Source: Prorocentrum cordatum (lineage: Eukaryota > Sar > Dinophyceae > Prorocentrales > Prorocentraceae). Taken from it: a stretch of 64,000 nt of DNA. The notes below the pieces were generated by a model that saw nothing but the letters and a program-made list of their open reading frames with translations, made no database searches and was not told where the DNA came from. Shown piece after piece: positions 50,081 through 62,190 of this stretch. Position 1 is the first letter of the stretch; every line of letters begins with the position of its first letter. Position numbers and translations under genes: made by a program. The stretch lies in the NCBI GenBank assembly GCA_963575745.1, contig CAUYUJ010000771.1, forward strand, positions 1-64,000, given 5' to 3'.

Positions 50081-50740
50081 GCAAGTTCTCATCTTGGCAC
50101 GGGCTACAGGCAAAATATAGTTGAGCACACCATTACACTGGGAGTCAGCTCGCGCATCCCAAAGACATTGCCAGATGAATGAGCGCAGGCGGTATCGAGA
50201 GAAGAGTCGCATGCCGCTCTGCGTCGGTGGTGTTCTGGTTTCATCTGAAGCCGGGAGAGAGCTAATATCCTCAGATGCTTTCAACTGAAAGCGTCAACAT
50301 CTGTTGCATCTCTCACACGCTGCAATTTCGCTTTATCGAGCTCGAACGAGACAAGCACACGAGACAATTGTTTCATTTCTGAGACAATTGTTTCATTTCT
50401 GTCGCCCGCGCCATGCGTCGGTGGTGTTCTGGTGTTAACTGAAGCTGGGAGCCAGCTGATGACCTGAGATGGTCAGAGACGAGAGCAGCGGCATCTGACA
50501 TATCTCACAGACCATGCGATCAGTCTTCGCGCAGAGTTTGACCAGAAAAACGAAACGCGGTTACTACTGCATTTGTATGGCGCCTTGTGTCGGTGATCTT
50601 CTGGTCTAAACTGCAGCTTGTAGTCAGCAAATGAGGTCAGATGCTCTCTTATGCAAGCATTAGCATTTCTGGCCGTGCAGGGAGCTCTACGAGGTCTCCC
50701 GCTGTATGGCCTGGTTGTCAGTTTTCCGCGGGCACCCAGT
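50080..50740. repeat. E-type repeats and decayed hairpin
   Basis: Two or three diverged E copies (GCGTCGGTGGTGTTCTGGT followed by GAAGC.GGGAG). An exact 18-bp tandem copy of GAGACAATTGTTTCATTT lies at 50,360-50,396. A decayed hairpin (ACCCAGT) ends at about 50,740. No gene is seen. Confidence 0.5.
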
Positions 50741-51980
50741 GCTTTCCAGCGCCCCTACATTCTCGCATAGCTCCTTGGAGAGCGACAGATGGCTTGAGAT
50801 AAGAAGCCGGCAGCCAGGGCTACGCCAGCTCCTCTCCAAGGCCCGCGGGCAGGCATTTCCGGAGCAGACTGCTTGAACTTGCAGCGCGGCCTGAGTGCGG
50901 TGTCCTTCTCGTTCCCAATGCATCGCAGATCTCTTTGGCGATGAGCTAGGAGAAATTCGGGTGCAGGGTGGAGCTAGTTGGCCGACCCGGCCACTGGAGA
51001 CAGAGTGGTGACCTGGGGTCGGTTTTCTGACAGTTGGGCAAGGATCAGAGTGGTCAAATGAAGAAGTCACATGTGTCTGACACGTAGTAGCCTATGACTT
51101 TTCTCCTGTCCAAGTTTCGTGTTCGTAGCTGCAGTATTCTTATCGAGGAGCGTAGAGGAACCGACTTCGTGTTGGCACCTTTGGAAGGGGCTGTCGTTTT
51201 TTTCCATCTGAAGCCGAGCTCCAGGCAACTTACACAGCTGTCAAGCACATCTTTGAATCGGGAATGACGTCTCGCGTGCCACTGGCGACGCCATAGGACT
51301 GCACGACGGCTACATTGATATTTTGCCGTTAATATCAAAGTAGTCGTGCGCCGAGATATGTCAGTGGTGTTCTGACATTAACGGAAGCTAGAAGCCAACC
51401 AATGAGCTCAAATGGTATCAGATCGAAGCGCGGCCAGTGTCGGCATCCTCTGGACGACGCGGGGGAACAATAAGCAGGCTAGGTCGACATGATCATCTGA
51501 AACGAACTATTAGAACTCCAGTCACCTGACGATGAAACAATGAAGCTTTCTATGTTTCCACATGGTCTCCGCCCGCAAGCGTTCAGGGAGCTCTGCGGGG
51601 TTCCCCCGCGGTAGCCTGGTTGACGGGCCCTTTGCCCCAGTATGAGCACGGGCCCCGCGCCACTCAACCTCGGCGGTGTCGCTGGCGCCCAGTACGCGTG
51701 TCGGAAGCCTTTTCGCATCTCTGTCGCAGCTCCTTGGAAGCTCCTGCGGAGCTCCATTTCCAGAGCTCGGAAGCTTCCCAGGCATCCTGTCCAGCGCCCC
51801 TGCTAGCGCCCCCCCCCCACAGGCGTTTCACGCGTTTCGACTGCGCTGCCATCCAGGGTTTGGGCGCTGCAAGCGCGTCCTCCACATGCGTCTCCCGCGT
51901 GCATTTAACACGCTTTGAACTGCCTTGCTATCCGGTTTTGGACGCTACAAAGTGTCTGGGCAACGCTGCGGCATCAAACT
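50740..51980. repeat. D and A fragments, E piece
   Basis: A D copy is at 50,745-50,930, an A 5' piece (CTTTGGCGATGAGCTAGGAG... GGAGCTAGTTGG) at 50,930-51,030, an E-like piece at 51,350-51,430, a decayed hairpin at about 51,595-51,640, and a D copy ending GGTTTTGGACGCTACAAAG at 51,955. No gene is supported. Confidence 0.5.
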
Positions 51981-51984
51981 AACC

Positions 51985-52375
51985 TTCACCAGATTCCGCC
52001 TCATATGATCCTCGGCTCCAACCTCCAACCCGGCTCCGCCAAGCAGGACCCCCAAACGGGCCGTGCACAAGTGGGCTCCATATCCATAGGCGTCTCGCCT
52101 TTGTATGCGCCAGGTGCAGCAAGCTTAGCGGAATCCGAACAAGGGCGATCCTTCCGCGTGAAATTCAAAGGGAGACGGCTACCTGCGGCCGGTCTCATCG
52201 CCACGGGGCGAGGGCTTATCGGAATTGGTTTTAGACGTCCTACGTGTGCATGTGGAAGTTTCCCGACGGTTTCATTGGTCCCGTCATGTGGACCTCGCGG
52301 GCCGACGCATCTTATAACGAGACGCAGACCTGGGATTGGATCGACATTCCAAGGGTCGAGTTCAACGAATGGTAG
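51985..52375 (+). pseudogene. Possible coding remnant, unrecognised
   Basis: One frame reads sensibly to about 52,235 (PPHMILGSNLQPG..., RGLIGIGF). A different frame continues from about 52,248 (CMWKFPDGFIGPVMW) to a stop at 52,373-52,375. Joined by a one-base shift, they would form a polypeptide of about 130 residues with ordinary composition, unlike the surrounding repeats. I do not recognise the family. It could be an exon or retroposed gene end; T-rich sequence follows. Confidence 0.25.
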
Positions 52376-52379
52376 ACAC

Positions 52380-55300
52380 GATTTGGGCTCATGCACTGAT
52401 GCTTCGCTGTGCCTGTTTTTTCCTGTCAGCTTCTCCGCATTCTTTCTTTCACACACTGCGTGGTCTCTGAACGTGGTCAGATGAAGTAGAGTGTGTGGCC
52501 GAATTTCCACAGCCACTGTTGTTTATTTTGGTGTTCCTTGAATGCCTCTGTTCTTGGGGTGGGCGTTTTTTTTGTTTTCCTCCCTCCCTCCCGTCGTAGC
52601 TGGGAGTCGATGCAGTCGCTCTTGCGTATCTCCTACTATCAATGGTTGTAGTGGCCCATGGGTTTTCGTATTCTTTTCTGGCAAACATCAAATGCCAAGT
52701 TGCGTCGTATCTGCTTCACTTACTTATCTCAATGGGATTTGCTTTCTATTTCGGATTCGTGGGCTCGGGTTCCTGCACGCATTTTCGCTCAATGGACGCT
52801 TTCGTCACGTATCAGTCGTGTTGTAGTGTTTTCACCCGCTCCTCTGACAGTTGCCTCTTTTCTCAGGCTCGTGTTACAAAAAACTCTGTTTGTCCTGAGC
52901 GTCTCTTCATCACCACGTTGTTGTTTAGAAGCTACAGAAGTGAGGTCGGCGCGTTTGTCCGCAATTTGTTATCGTTCTCCGCAAGGTGTTGATCGGATCC
53001 AGCGTGTTCTGAACATCTGTCTGCGACGGACACACCTGATACGTCTTTTGAACTGATGGATTTCTCAAGGATGGGGCTGGGTTGTCGTAGTAAGCCCGCG
53101 TGCTCGTGCGGCGTCGTTCCATGCCTCTCCGAAGCGAGATGCTCAAAGTTCGAGCGCTCCTGGAAGCGTTTCGCAGGTGAGCCATGCCGTGCGGTCGTGT
53201 ATGGCGTTTGCGTGTTTTGACCCGCGCAGCGCGCCCTGTGCAGTCGCGAGGCGTGGGTCCTTCATCGCTGTATCGTCCCCAGATCCCTGCGAGTCCAGCT
53301 TCGACGGGGTCTTTCAGGGTGCCCGGGGGTTGTGATTGTTCCACGGCGTGGACTTGGAGCTTGCGCGTCGCGCTCCCTCAGCAGGGCCCTGGGCTTCCAC
53401 GTCGGCCGTTGGGGCGCACTGGCTGGCTGCGGCGCGGATGCTCAAAAAGTCGCCTCAGCAAAGGAAGCGGTTCCAGAGGAGAAGCTGGGCGATGATGGCC
53501 CACCTGTCCGCCTCGTTCCGCGGCCATGGGGTAAGCAGCTGACGAATGGGAGGCCGTCTTCTGGCAAGCCTAGGGTGGATATGAATCAATCGCTCCAGAG
53601 CGTTCTCGAAAGCTTAGAGCGTTTCCGAACCGTCTGCAACGGCCGCGGTGTCCGAAACATCCCCTGCACCCGCTGGAACTCAGAGATCCCCGATGTATCC
53701 TCGTCTGAATATCTCTTGATCCTGTCTTCGCCATATTCATAAGGTGGGAGTCCCAATTCTTGCTTTATGGCGTTTGGAGCAGAACGAGAAACGACATTTT
53801 GCCAGACGCGCGCCAGCCGTGGCATTGGGCGATGGATGACACGCACTTTCGGCAAGTGACATGGGGCTTCTGGTGGCCTTCGGCCCATCCCGCCACTGTG
53901 ACCGCAACAACCTTGTGAAATGACTTGGAACATTGTTTTGTGAATCATGGATGAGCCTGATAGTAGCGACCCTTGCCAGCAGCACGCGTTAGTTTCCTTA
54001 TTTTCGGTGGGTGGCTCTGGCCCCGCCCCGCCCCTCGCGTGGACAATCTTGCGGGCACCATCACCGTCACCGCCACCGTGAGGCGTCCTGGAACGGCCTT
54101 GCGGGGCCTTTTCGTTTTTTCTTTCGAGGGTTTGTTTGGGGCCTCGTGGTCGTGGGGGTCTCCGTGGGGCATCTGGGGGCCTCTTGTGGGGTTTGCAGGC
54201 TGTCCCCAGGGCCGTCTTGGGCTGGAGGGCTCGAATCTGCATTCCGAGGTTCCCCTCTTGGGCACCTATTGGGGCCTCTGGGGGGCCTCACACTCAAGGC
54301 CGCGAACCTCAGCATGGAGCCGTGTGTCTACTATCAGAAGGTCTTGTTGCTTCTCGCCGCTCCATCCCTTCTTCTCCCCCCCTTCTGTCGTTAGGTTTCG
54401 TGCTTGCCTTCCTGGTCAATCCGTCTCAATAGCTGTCGGTGCACGCCTAGGGTGTCTTAATCGCGTCTCTTTTCGCGCCGTGCCGACGCGGAGTTCAGCA
54501 GGGTCGCATCCCTTCCCACCCTCGCCTTCCCTCTCCCTCGGGTCCCCTTGCCCCTCCTCCCCCTCCTCCCCCGCCTCCCCCACCTCCTCCCGCTGCCCCT
54601 GCTCCTCCTCCCCTTCCTCCCCTGGCCATCGCGCACTCGGGCCCCATTGCAGAACGAGATCTTTGCTGCCCGCGTTTGCCAGAGGCCGCCATGGGGTCTC
54701 CTTGGAGGCTCCACCATCGAGTGCCAATGTTTCCGAGGGTTCGTGGGCCAGTTTTGGGTCTCAGCAGGCCTTTGAGGCCCCTCGAGACTTGAGGAGATCT
54801 CCTGAGACCTCTAGGGAGTCTCAGAATCCCTTGATGCGTCACGTTGAACAACATGACGTAGGCCATTCTATATCTTCCAGGGCCACCTTGCGCCACCTTG
54901 GAAACCATAATGGGCAAACTGGGTTCATCGTGGAGCCATGCTGGGCCCCTTGGATGCTCTGATGGATCGCACCTCCCCCCTCCAGACCCCTCTGGAACCG
55001 CAGATGTTGGTCTTTAATAATCTGTCTGCTTGTGGCAGCTAACGTGCGCGCCAGGATAAGGAACGCTGATGGCATGAAGAGGGTGCGCATGTTTAGATCA
55101 GATACATGGCCTCTTCTCCCAGGCCATCAGCGATTTCGACATGCCCTGATACTACCCATTCTCGTCCCCCTCGTCCTCTTCCGCTCATTTCGGCCCGAGA
55201 GAGCGAGGCCATGCAGAGTGGACTCGTACTGTCGCGGCTTCCGCTTTTCCAGCAGCTCGAGTACAAGGATGATCGAGTACGACGAGGCGCGGGTCTCATA

Positions 55301-57180
55301 GGCCGGGTGTTGCCAGCGGTGCCCAGTGTGTCCCCAGCTTGTCCAGGAAGGCCCAGATGGCCTCCAGGGCACTGCTCATGAAGCCCAGGGGACCCCAGGA
55401 GGGTTCCGAACTGGCGCGACAAGAGGGGTGCACCCTGGTCCGGCAGCTCCTCTGGCAGCATCCCCAGAAGTCTAGGCCTCCTGGATGAGGTCGGAGTAGA
55501 TGGTGTCGGAGGATCGCGCCGAGTCGCCGATCGTCAGCGATGCATCAGCGATGCGGGCTGATGTGGGGCCCAATATTCTCCACGCGGACGTCGAGGATGT
55601 ATCGCCGACGTCGCCAGTGCATGGCCGATGCATGGCCGATGCATCGCCGATGTATCGGCGATGCGGCGAGATCCTCCGTCCCCATCTATTCGGATCCCAT
55701 CCAGGAGGCCTCTAAAAGGGGGGCCAGGATTGACCGACAGTCCACCCAGTGCCCCCTTCTCCAGTCCGCGGCGGCTGCCGCCTCGGCTGCTCCCGCCCCC
55801 TCCCTCCACATCTCGGCCGCGGGTTGCTCATACTGTTCTTCGCTATTCATGTGTGGTGCAATGGAACGGCATGTTTCTCGATTGACTCGCCTGCCCAGGC
55901 CAATCTTTCTTTGAAGCGTTGCCCAGTTTCGAAGCACGCTCGCGCGAAATCCGAAGCCTGCTCTCGCCGATCAAGGACTCAGGCAACTCGATGGGCGGCG
56001 GGGGCCGGGCTCGGAATTCGTCGCACACGCGGCGGAGTCCGATCACTACCCCGCCCCCCATCAGTTCAGGAGAATTCGATGGTTGGTGGGGGTAGGGTTC
56101 AGATCTCACCACCCAACACCAGCGCTGCCGTGATGGCCCCACGGCCACTCGGACATCCGTCGTGCCCAGTGCTCATGTTGGCCTCCGACAGTTTCGGGAA
56201 CAGTCTGGCCACGTCGCTGGCTCCTGCCAGGCGGACCCGTGACACGCCGGTCAAACCTTGCACCGCTCTTCCTCCTCGGCCCGGCAACAGGGCAAGTGGG
56301 CCATAGCGTTCATTTTCCAGCTGCGCGGGTCGGTGATCCCGAAGGCGCTGATCTGGGCCGTGCCCGCCGCGCTGATGAGCGGGCTGCTGCGCTTGCTGAT
56401 CGACGACGAGACGGTGGCCGAGTACGAGGAGGGAGTTCGGGCAAAGTTCTGGGGCAGGCAAGATAGTGTTGATGGCTAAGGGGGTGATCTCATGGTCGGG
56501 GCCGTGATATCTCTCCAGATATCATGGGGGGTGAGGGTGATGGGAAGGACATCTCTGCGAATGGCAACTCCCTCTCCTTTGTCCTGGGCTTCCTGATCGT
56601 GTTCAGGACGCAGAAGGCCCGGAGGGAGCGGAAAGGTTATGGACCACCTGCCTTTTTATTTGGGGCTTGTGAGGCGATTGGGGGTGTAGCTGAGAGCGAC
56701 GCGTTCGCAGGAGCGCTCCGACCAGGAAACACATACCACGAGTGCGCGGTGATATCGAAGACGCCTTCGGCGAACCACCGTCGCCCCTTGTCTGAAGTCT
56801 TGCCAAGTGATTGGGCGATGTGTCCCTCGAGCCGTTGTGGAAACTCTTGGCGGAGCACTTCTGGGAGAAGAGACGTGAGGAGAGGGAACACTATGCCTCT
56901 TGGGGGCCTCTTTTGGAGCTTCCCTGGAGCCTCTTCGGGGCCGTGGCCTCGTGGCCTGGATCTTCTCGTGGACTCTTGAGATCTTCTTCAGGCCTCGCAG
57001 GCGTGTCGGGGCATACCTTCAGCCTTCAGCCGTCTTGGAGGGCATCTCAGACATCTTGGCGACGTCGGTGGGTGGATCTGGAGGCTCTGAGGGCCTGGGA
57101 AGCGCGTCGAGGAGCTCGCCCCCCCATTCCCCCAGCCGCCCCCCACTTTGTCACGGGATTTCGCACCCTGGGGAGGGGCA
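52380..57180. other. Intergenic DNA without a supported gene
   Basis: The region is T-rich at 52,380-53,080. Further on it contains GGGGCCTC-type degenerate minisatellites (54,130-54,300, 54,760-54,830, 56,890-57,060), a CCCCTCC tract at 54,510-54,640, and a GCCGATGCATGG repeat at 55,617-55,665. Short frames on both strands show no domain or conserved motif that I can recognise. Confidence 0.5.
55590..55670. repeat. Short GATGCATGGCC/GATGCATCGCC repeat
   Basis: GCCGATGCATGGCCGATGCATCGCCGATGTATCGGCGATG: 11- to 12-bp units, each partly self-complementary, so the cluster could form alternative hairpins. Function unknown. Confidence 0.5.
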
Positions 57181-57189
57181 CTGCCGAGC

Positions 57190-57360
57190 GGGTTTAAGCT
57201 TGAACCCGGAAATCGCCGCCGAACCCGAAAACCGAGGGAGGTCAACCCGAAATCCGTGGAAGGGCAAAACCCCCAAACTCGTTTGCGTCAAACCTGCAAT
57301 CACGAGAAGGGGTAAACCCGAAACCGCAGGGAGGTGTGATCCGAAATGTTGGGTGGTGGA
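57190..57360 (-). repeat. AACCCGAAA minisatellite, minus orientation
   Basis: GAACCCGGAAATC, GAACCCGAAAACC, CAACCCGAAATCC and AAACCCGAAACC recur at about 25-50 bp spacing. The reverse-complement form (CGGGTTT) lies at 59,120-59,260, so the two clusters face each other across about 1.8 kb. Confidence 0.6.
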
Positions 57361-57469
57361 GCTTGGACGCGTGGGAGGTTCGGTTGGAGGCGACTGGGCC
57401 GGGTGAGGATGCGAGTTCCGTCAGGGGTGGTCGGTGCAGCGAGGACGGCATTGTCGCTGTGTTGTAGTA

Positions 57470-58170
57470 CTTCGATTTTTCTCCTTCTCGCGACTGGCGT
57501 CCCTCCTCCCGATTCCCTCCTCCCTTCTCGCTCCGCTCATCTCCCTCGCTCTTCTCCCCCCCTCCCTCCTCTCTTTCTTTCCTCCTTCTCCATTATCCCT
57601 CCTTCTTCCTTCCCCCTTCCTCTCCCCTTTCCCCCCACCTCTCGCTCGACCCCTCTGCGTTTAGATAGAATCATAACCTCCTCCCTCCTCCCTCCTACTT
57701 CCTCCCTCCTCCCTCCTCCCTCCCTCCTCCCTCCCATCCCCACCTCCTTTGTCCTACCCCCCACCTCTCTTCCCTCTCCTCTCTCCTTTGTCTTTCTTCC
57801 CTCTCCTCTCTCCTCCCCCTCACCTCTCTTCCCTCTCCTCCCTCCTCTCTCGTCCCCTCTGCGTTTAGCCAGAATCACAACCTCCTCCCTCCTCCCTCCT
57901 CCCTCCCCCATCCCATCCCGGTCCCCACATCCTTTCTCCTTCCCTCCCTCCCACGTCCCCCCTCCCCCTGTCTTTTTCCTTCTCCCTCATCCCTCCTCCT
58001 TCCCCCTTCCTCTCTCCTCCCCCCACCTCTTTTCCATTCCCTCCCTCCTCGCTCGTCCCCTCTGCGTTTAGCCAGAATCACAACCTCCTCCCTCCTCCTT
58101 CCTCCCTCCTCCCTCCTCCCTCCCATTCCCCACCTCCTTTCTTCTTCCCTCCCTCCCTTCGCCTCTGAAC
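57470..58170. repeat. Polypyrimidine CT-rich tract
   Basis: About 700 bp almost entirely C and T on the plus strand. It includes a larger unit, CTCGTCCCCTCTGCGTTTAGCCAGAATCACAACC, seen near 57,640, 57,850 and 58,050 (about 205 bp apart). Frames over it on either strand are composition artefacts. Confidence 0.9.
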
Positions 58171-58184
58171 CTCTCGACTTTAGG

Positions 58185-58650
58185 CTCCGAGGGTCAACTC
58201 GATTAGTTCTCCGAGCTGCGTTCAGCTGTGGCGACGAGCATGGCACCCGAGGGCAAGAAAGCCCGGAACCTCAGTCGTTCAGGCTGGACCCTCCAGGGGG
58301 TCTTCGCGGCAAGTGTAATGAGTTGCGTCCAGCCGTGACTATGGTGAGGGCTTGTGAGGGACAGCAAGCGTTCGAGCGTTCAATCTCCTTCCACGAGGCT
58401 CGAGGTCGTAACAAGCATGAGGGGGTCACATATTCGGGGAGTTTTGTTGTTTATATTTGTGACTTTCGTAAAGGTGGTCCACGCCGATTAGTTCTCCGAG
58501 CTTCGTCTAGCCGTGGCGACGAGGATGGCGTGCGAAGGCAAGGAAGCTTGGGATTTTCATTTTGTAGCCCAGACCCTTTCAGCATACCAGAGCGGCAAGT
58601 TTACTGAGCTGCGTCCAGCCGTGCCGATGGCGAGAGCCTCCGAAGGAAAG
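58185..58650. repeat. Tandem GAGCTGCGTCCAGCCGTGGCGA units
   Basis: Four diverged units start near 58,189, 58,318, 58,487 and 58,605, each with CAGCCGTG.CGA.GAG.ATGG and GAAGGAAAG-like parts. Units are 120-170 bp long. No gene is recognised. Confidence 0.6.
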
Positions 58651-58899
58651 GGAGCTTTCATTCTCGATCTTTGATGTTTGAGATTCGAGCAAGCGTATGG
58701 TGATCACAGATACTGACCAGCCTCTTCACTTCTGTGACCTTAGCCCTCGGGCGGTGAGCTGGGCAGGGGCGGGCGCGCACGCCGCGGGAGTTGCCTGTGC
58801 CCAGGCTCGGCTCGGGCCTAGGCCCGAGGCCTTGCGGTCTTGTTGCCGTCCCCACCGGCTGCTGTCGCCTTTGCCGTCGCTGTCGTCGTCGGCGCCGCA

Positions 58900-59100
58900 G
58901 CCGATTCCGTCGGCGTCGTCGTCGTCGTCGCCGTCGCCGCCGGCTCCGTCGCCGTGGCAGGGGAGGAGGAGGAGGAGGAGGAGGAGGGGCTTGGCCGAGG
59001 AGGGGGAGGAGGAGGAGGAGGAGGAGGACGAGGAGGAGGAGGAGGAGGAGGAGGAGGAGGAGGAGGAGGATGCAGAGGAGCAGGGGGAGGAAGGGGACGA
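58900..59100. repeat. GTC/GCC and GAG trinucleotide repeats
   Basis: A GTC/GCC repeat at about 58,873-58,950 is followed by a GAG/GGA tract to 59,100. The poly-Glu/Arg/Gly frames are artefacts of the tract. Confidence 0.9.
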
Positions 59101-59119
59101 GGAGGGGTCGAGGCTGGCT

Positions 59120-59265
59120 CTCTAGGGTGTCGGGGTTGGCCTCTCCTGGGGTTTCGGGTTTCGCTCCACTGGATTTTCGGGTTTGGTCCTCTGTGGATTT
59201 TTTCGGGTTCGACACCAGATTTTGGGGTTTCGCCTAGGGTGTTTTTCGGGTTCACCTCCCGACTT
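59120..59265 (+). repeat. CGGGTTT minisatellite
   Basis: GGGGTTTCGGGTTTCG, GGATTTTCGGGTTTGG, GGATTTTTTCGGGTTCG and GTTTTTCGGGTTCACC occur at spacings of about 30-45 bp. It is the inverse of 57,190-57,360. It is not a telomere repeat, since the unit is irregular. Confidence 0.6.
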
Positions 59266-59269
59266 TGCC

Positions 59270-60610
59270 AAGCGTCTCACATGCCTTCCCTCCTTGCAAG
59301 AGGGGCTGTGCGGATTATGTCAGATGGCAGTTTGTTGCGAGGTACTTTTCGTGGAGGTCTATTTGGCCACGTTGGACTGGCCCATACTTACACATGTTAA
59401 ATTATTCGTTGTAATCAAGGGCGTCTTGATCGTGACATAGCCCAGCACACGTATTTCACAATGATCACTCATGTCGTTGTTTTTCTCAGGTTTTGCCTGT
59501 AGCCCGCATTGGTGGGTGTGACGGACTGAAGTTTGCCTGCTGCCAAAGCAGGACCCACGGCATGTGATTTGTTTTCAAGCATCATATATTTTCTTGTGTG
59601 TATAAATACATACATTTATACATAGTATGTTGCGATATCGGTCACGGCCAACCGTGTGCATTGTACATACGTTCATGTTCGGATACACATGTAAATGTAG
59701 ACACTCGCAGAGATTAGCTTGGTGTCCGTTTGAATGTTTGCGCGTGCCATGCTTGCCCACTGTACGACTCACATCATGCACTCGCAGTTTGTGCAATAGG
59801 CATCATTCAGCGCATGTGAGCATTACGTCGAATTGCTTCACTGAGCCAGCGCTGCCTCGATACAGTTCAGGATCGCTGTATCGTAGGTCCACCGTTGTTC
59901 TACCAGCCCCACCATTCTACAAAGTTTGGTTTTTTGCTTTTTGTGGGCTGTCATGGGCGCGATGCTTCTACCGAGTTTTCCACAGGAGGCTTGGTACGAC
60001 GAGAATGGTTTCACGGCTCCCTCTGCAGTTCCCCAGACCGTATTACAGTGTTCCCCGCGGACTCTGAAGACACTTTCGCACGATTCTACTGATTTCCCTG
60101 GAAGGGCTCGGTGGATCCTTGGGGCTGTCCTGCGGTCCTCTTGAGCCGTCTGTGGGGCCTCTTGCGGCCTTCTGGGGAGGCCCAAAAGCTTTTTGACGCT
60201 TGCCAAAGCTGTCTTGGGCCGAAGCGCCTTCGGACGTTTTTTTTTGTTTGTTTCTCGTGCATGGTAGACCTGTTTACCACCTCCGCAGGCCCCAATGATG
60301 CCCTGTAGGACCCACTTGTGGCCATCTGACTGGGGATCGGAGCCGTGCTGAAGCCGTTATGGGGGGCCTGCGGTTATTCGTGGGGCTCTGAAGGGGCGTT
60401 CTTGGAGCCGTCCGCGAGTTGGCTGGAGCCCTCTCGAGGCCACCCTCAGCCCTCTCGAGGCGAACAACAAGGCATCTACGGTTGTCAATCTCTGCCTCAC
60501 GTGCCTGGCAGCACCGGGGCTCTGCTGAGCGGTCGCGGCCTCGCCGTCCCCAGGGCGTTGCAGGGCGCTGTTCCCCGAACAGGGCTGGCATTGAGCGGTT
60601 CTTCTTGGAT
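59270..60610. other. Intergenic DNA without a supported gene
   Basis: AT-richer DNA at 59,380-59,900, then GC-rich with GGGGCCTC-like degenerate repeats at 60,105-60,200 and 60,355-60,480. I see no conserved domain or RNA gene. Confidence 0.5.
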
Positions 60611-60624
60611 TGAGCAAGTGTCTT

Positions 60625-60870
60625 GAGGAGTCGCCACGTTCCGGCTTGTTGCCGCCCCGTTGCGTCCTTTTTTCCCGCCTGTGAGGGTGTCCTGGGGATA
60701 TGGCACGTTCCGGCCTTTTGCCGCCCCGGGCCGCTTGTGGGGGTGTCCGGAGGACCCGCCTCGTTCCTGCCAGTTGCCGCCAGTGGCCGCCTGAAGAGGT
60801 GCCCAGAGGATTCGCCATGTTTGGGCCCGTTGCCGGCCGTTGCCGCCTGTGGGAGTGTCCATTCGAATGG
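60625..60870. repeat. Minisatellite of ~75-bp units
   Basis: About four units with GCCACGTTCCGGC.TGTTGCCGCC and GCCTGTGGGGGTGTCC segments, at about 60,630, 60,700, 60,750 and 60,815. Non-coding. Confidence 0.6.
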
Positions 60871-60965
60871 CACATACGCCACAGCGTGCATCATATAGCG
60901 TTCACAATGGCACATACTTCCACAGTGCCATAACTTACTGTTTGGGGTTCACGCCGGCAAGCTTT

Positions 60966-61127
60966 TTGTTGTTGTTGTTGCTGCAGCAGCAAAAGCAACA
61001 TGGTTGCTGTTGCTGTTGTTGTTGTTGTTGTTGTTTGTTGTTTGTTGTTTGTTGTTTGTTGTTTGTTGTTTGTTGTTTGTTGTTTGTTGTTTGTTGTTGT
61101 TGTTGTTGCTGCTGCTGCTGCTGCTGC

Positions 61128-61204
<77 letters not shown>

Positions 61205-61318
61205 TCGTCGTCGTCGTCGTTGTTGTTGTTGTTGGTATTGATGTTGTTGTTGTTGTTGCTGCTGCTATTACAGCAGCAGTAACATCGTTGTTGTTATTGT
61301 CATGGTTGTTGTTGCTGC

Positions 61319-61350
<32 letters not shown>

Positions 61351-61463
61351 CCGTTGTTGCTGTGGTTGTTGCTGCTGCTGCTGTTGTTGTTGTTGTACTT
61401 GTTGTTGTTGTTGTTGTTATTGCTGCTGCTGTTGTTGTGGTTGTTGTTGTTGTTGTTGCTACT

Positions 61464-61495
<32 letters not shown>

Positions 61496-61503
61496 TGCTG
61501 TTG
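60966..61503. repeat. TTG/CTG trinucleotide tract
   Basis: About 540 bp of TTG repeat with CTG, TCG and TTTG variants, including a TTGTTTG block at about 61,032-61,095. The poly-Val/Leu/Cys frames are artefacts. The tract heads a macrosatellite unit. Confidence 0.95.
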
Positions 61504-62190
61504 AACTCTCATTTCTGAAGAATAACTGTTGTTGACCTCCTCACCAGTGCGTATTGCTTTCTCAATCAAAGTGTGCCCCTCGACGCTCGCACCTTGTTTT
61601 TCGACAGGGAAAGTCTTGGTGCTCAAACTGTGACCCTGGCCCCCCCGGATTACGACAACAACGGTTCCTGCCTGAGACTTCCTCCGAATTTGCTCAGGAC
61701 CCCCGCTCTTGAGACTTCCTCACAATTTACTCAGGATCGGTGCTCCCGCCTGTGACTTCCTCGCAATTTAGTCAGGACACCCGCTCCCATCTGAGACTTC
61801 CTCACGCTTTTCTCGGGAACGGCGCTCCCGCTTGAGACTTTCTCGTAATTGAATCAAGGCTTCCTCGCAATTGAATCAAGACTTCCGCTCTCGCCAGAGA
61901 ACCCTTCACATTTTATTCAGGAATTGCGCTCTCGCCTGTGACCTCCATGCAATTTATTCAGGAATCGCGCTTTCGACGCTCACAAAACACGCTGCGCCAA
62001 GGACGCCGTTACGATTTACTTAGTAATCGCGCTCTCGCCATACCAAGGCATCCCGCTTGAACGTCCCACCCGCCCGACCCGCCCGTCAGGGGATCACCCG
62101 CCCGTCGTGGGCTCCCGCCCGAGACTTCCTTCAGGAGCGGCGCTTTCGCTTAGGACTTCCTCGAACGTTCACGCTTTTGCCTTCCTGCTC
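61503..62190. repeat. Macrosatellite unit 1 with 41-bp subrepeats
   Basis: After the TTG tract come a TTCTGAAGAATAACTGTTGTTGA segment, CGACGCTCGCACC, and then about ten subrepeats of roughly 41 bp of the form GACTTCCTC.CAATTTA.TCAGGA..CCGCTC. The unit repeats after 62,787 and after 63,681. Confidence 0.75.

Noticed and set aside
57346-58071. Ser/Pro/Leu-rich frames and their minus-strand Glu/Gly/Arg-rich shadows
   Set aside because: Artefacts of the CT-rich tract.
59120-59260. Telomeric repeat
   Set aside because: The CGGGTTT units are irregular and separated by unique bases, unlike TTTAGGG arrays.
58697-59400. Acidic or Arg-rich frames over the GAG tract
   Set aside because: Artefacts of trinucleotide repeats, open in several frames at once.
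60840-61535. Poly-Val, poly-Leu, poly-Cys frames
   Set aside because: They are translations of the TTG tract.
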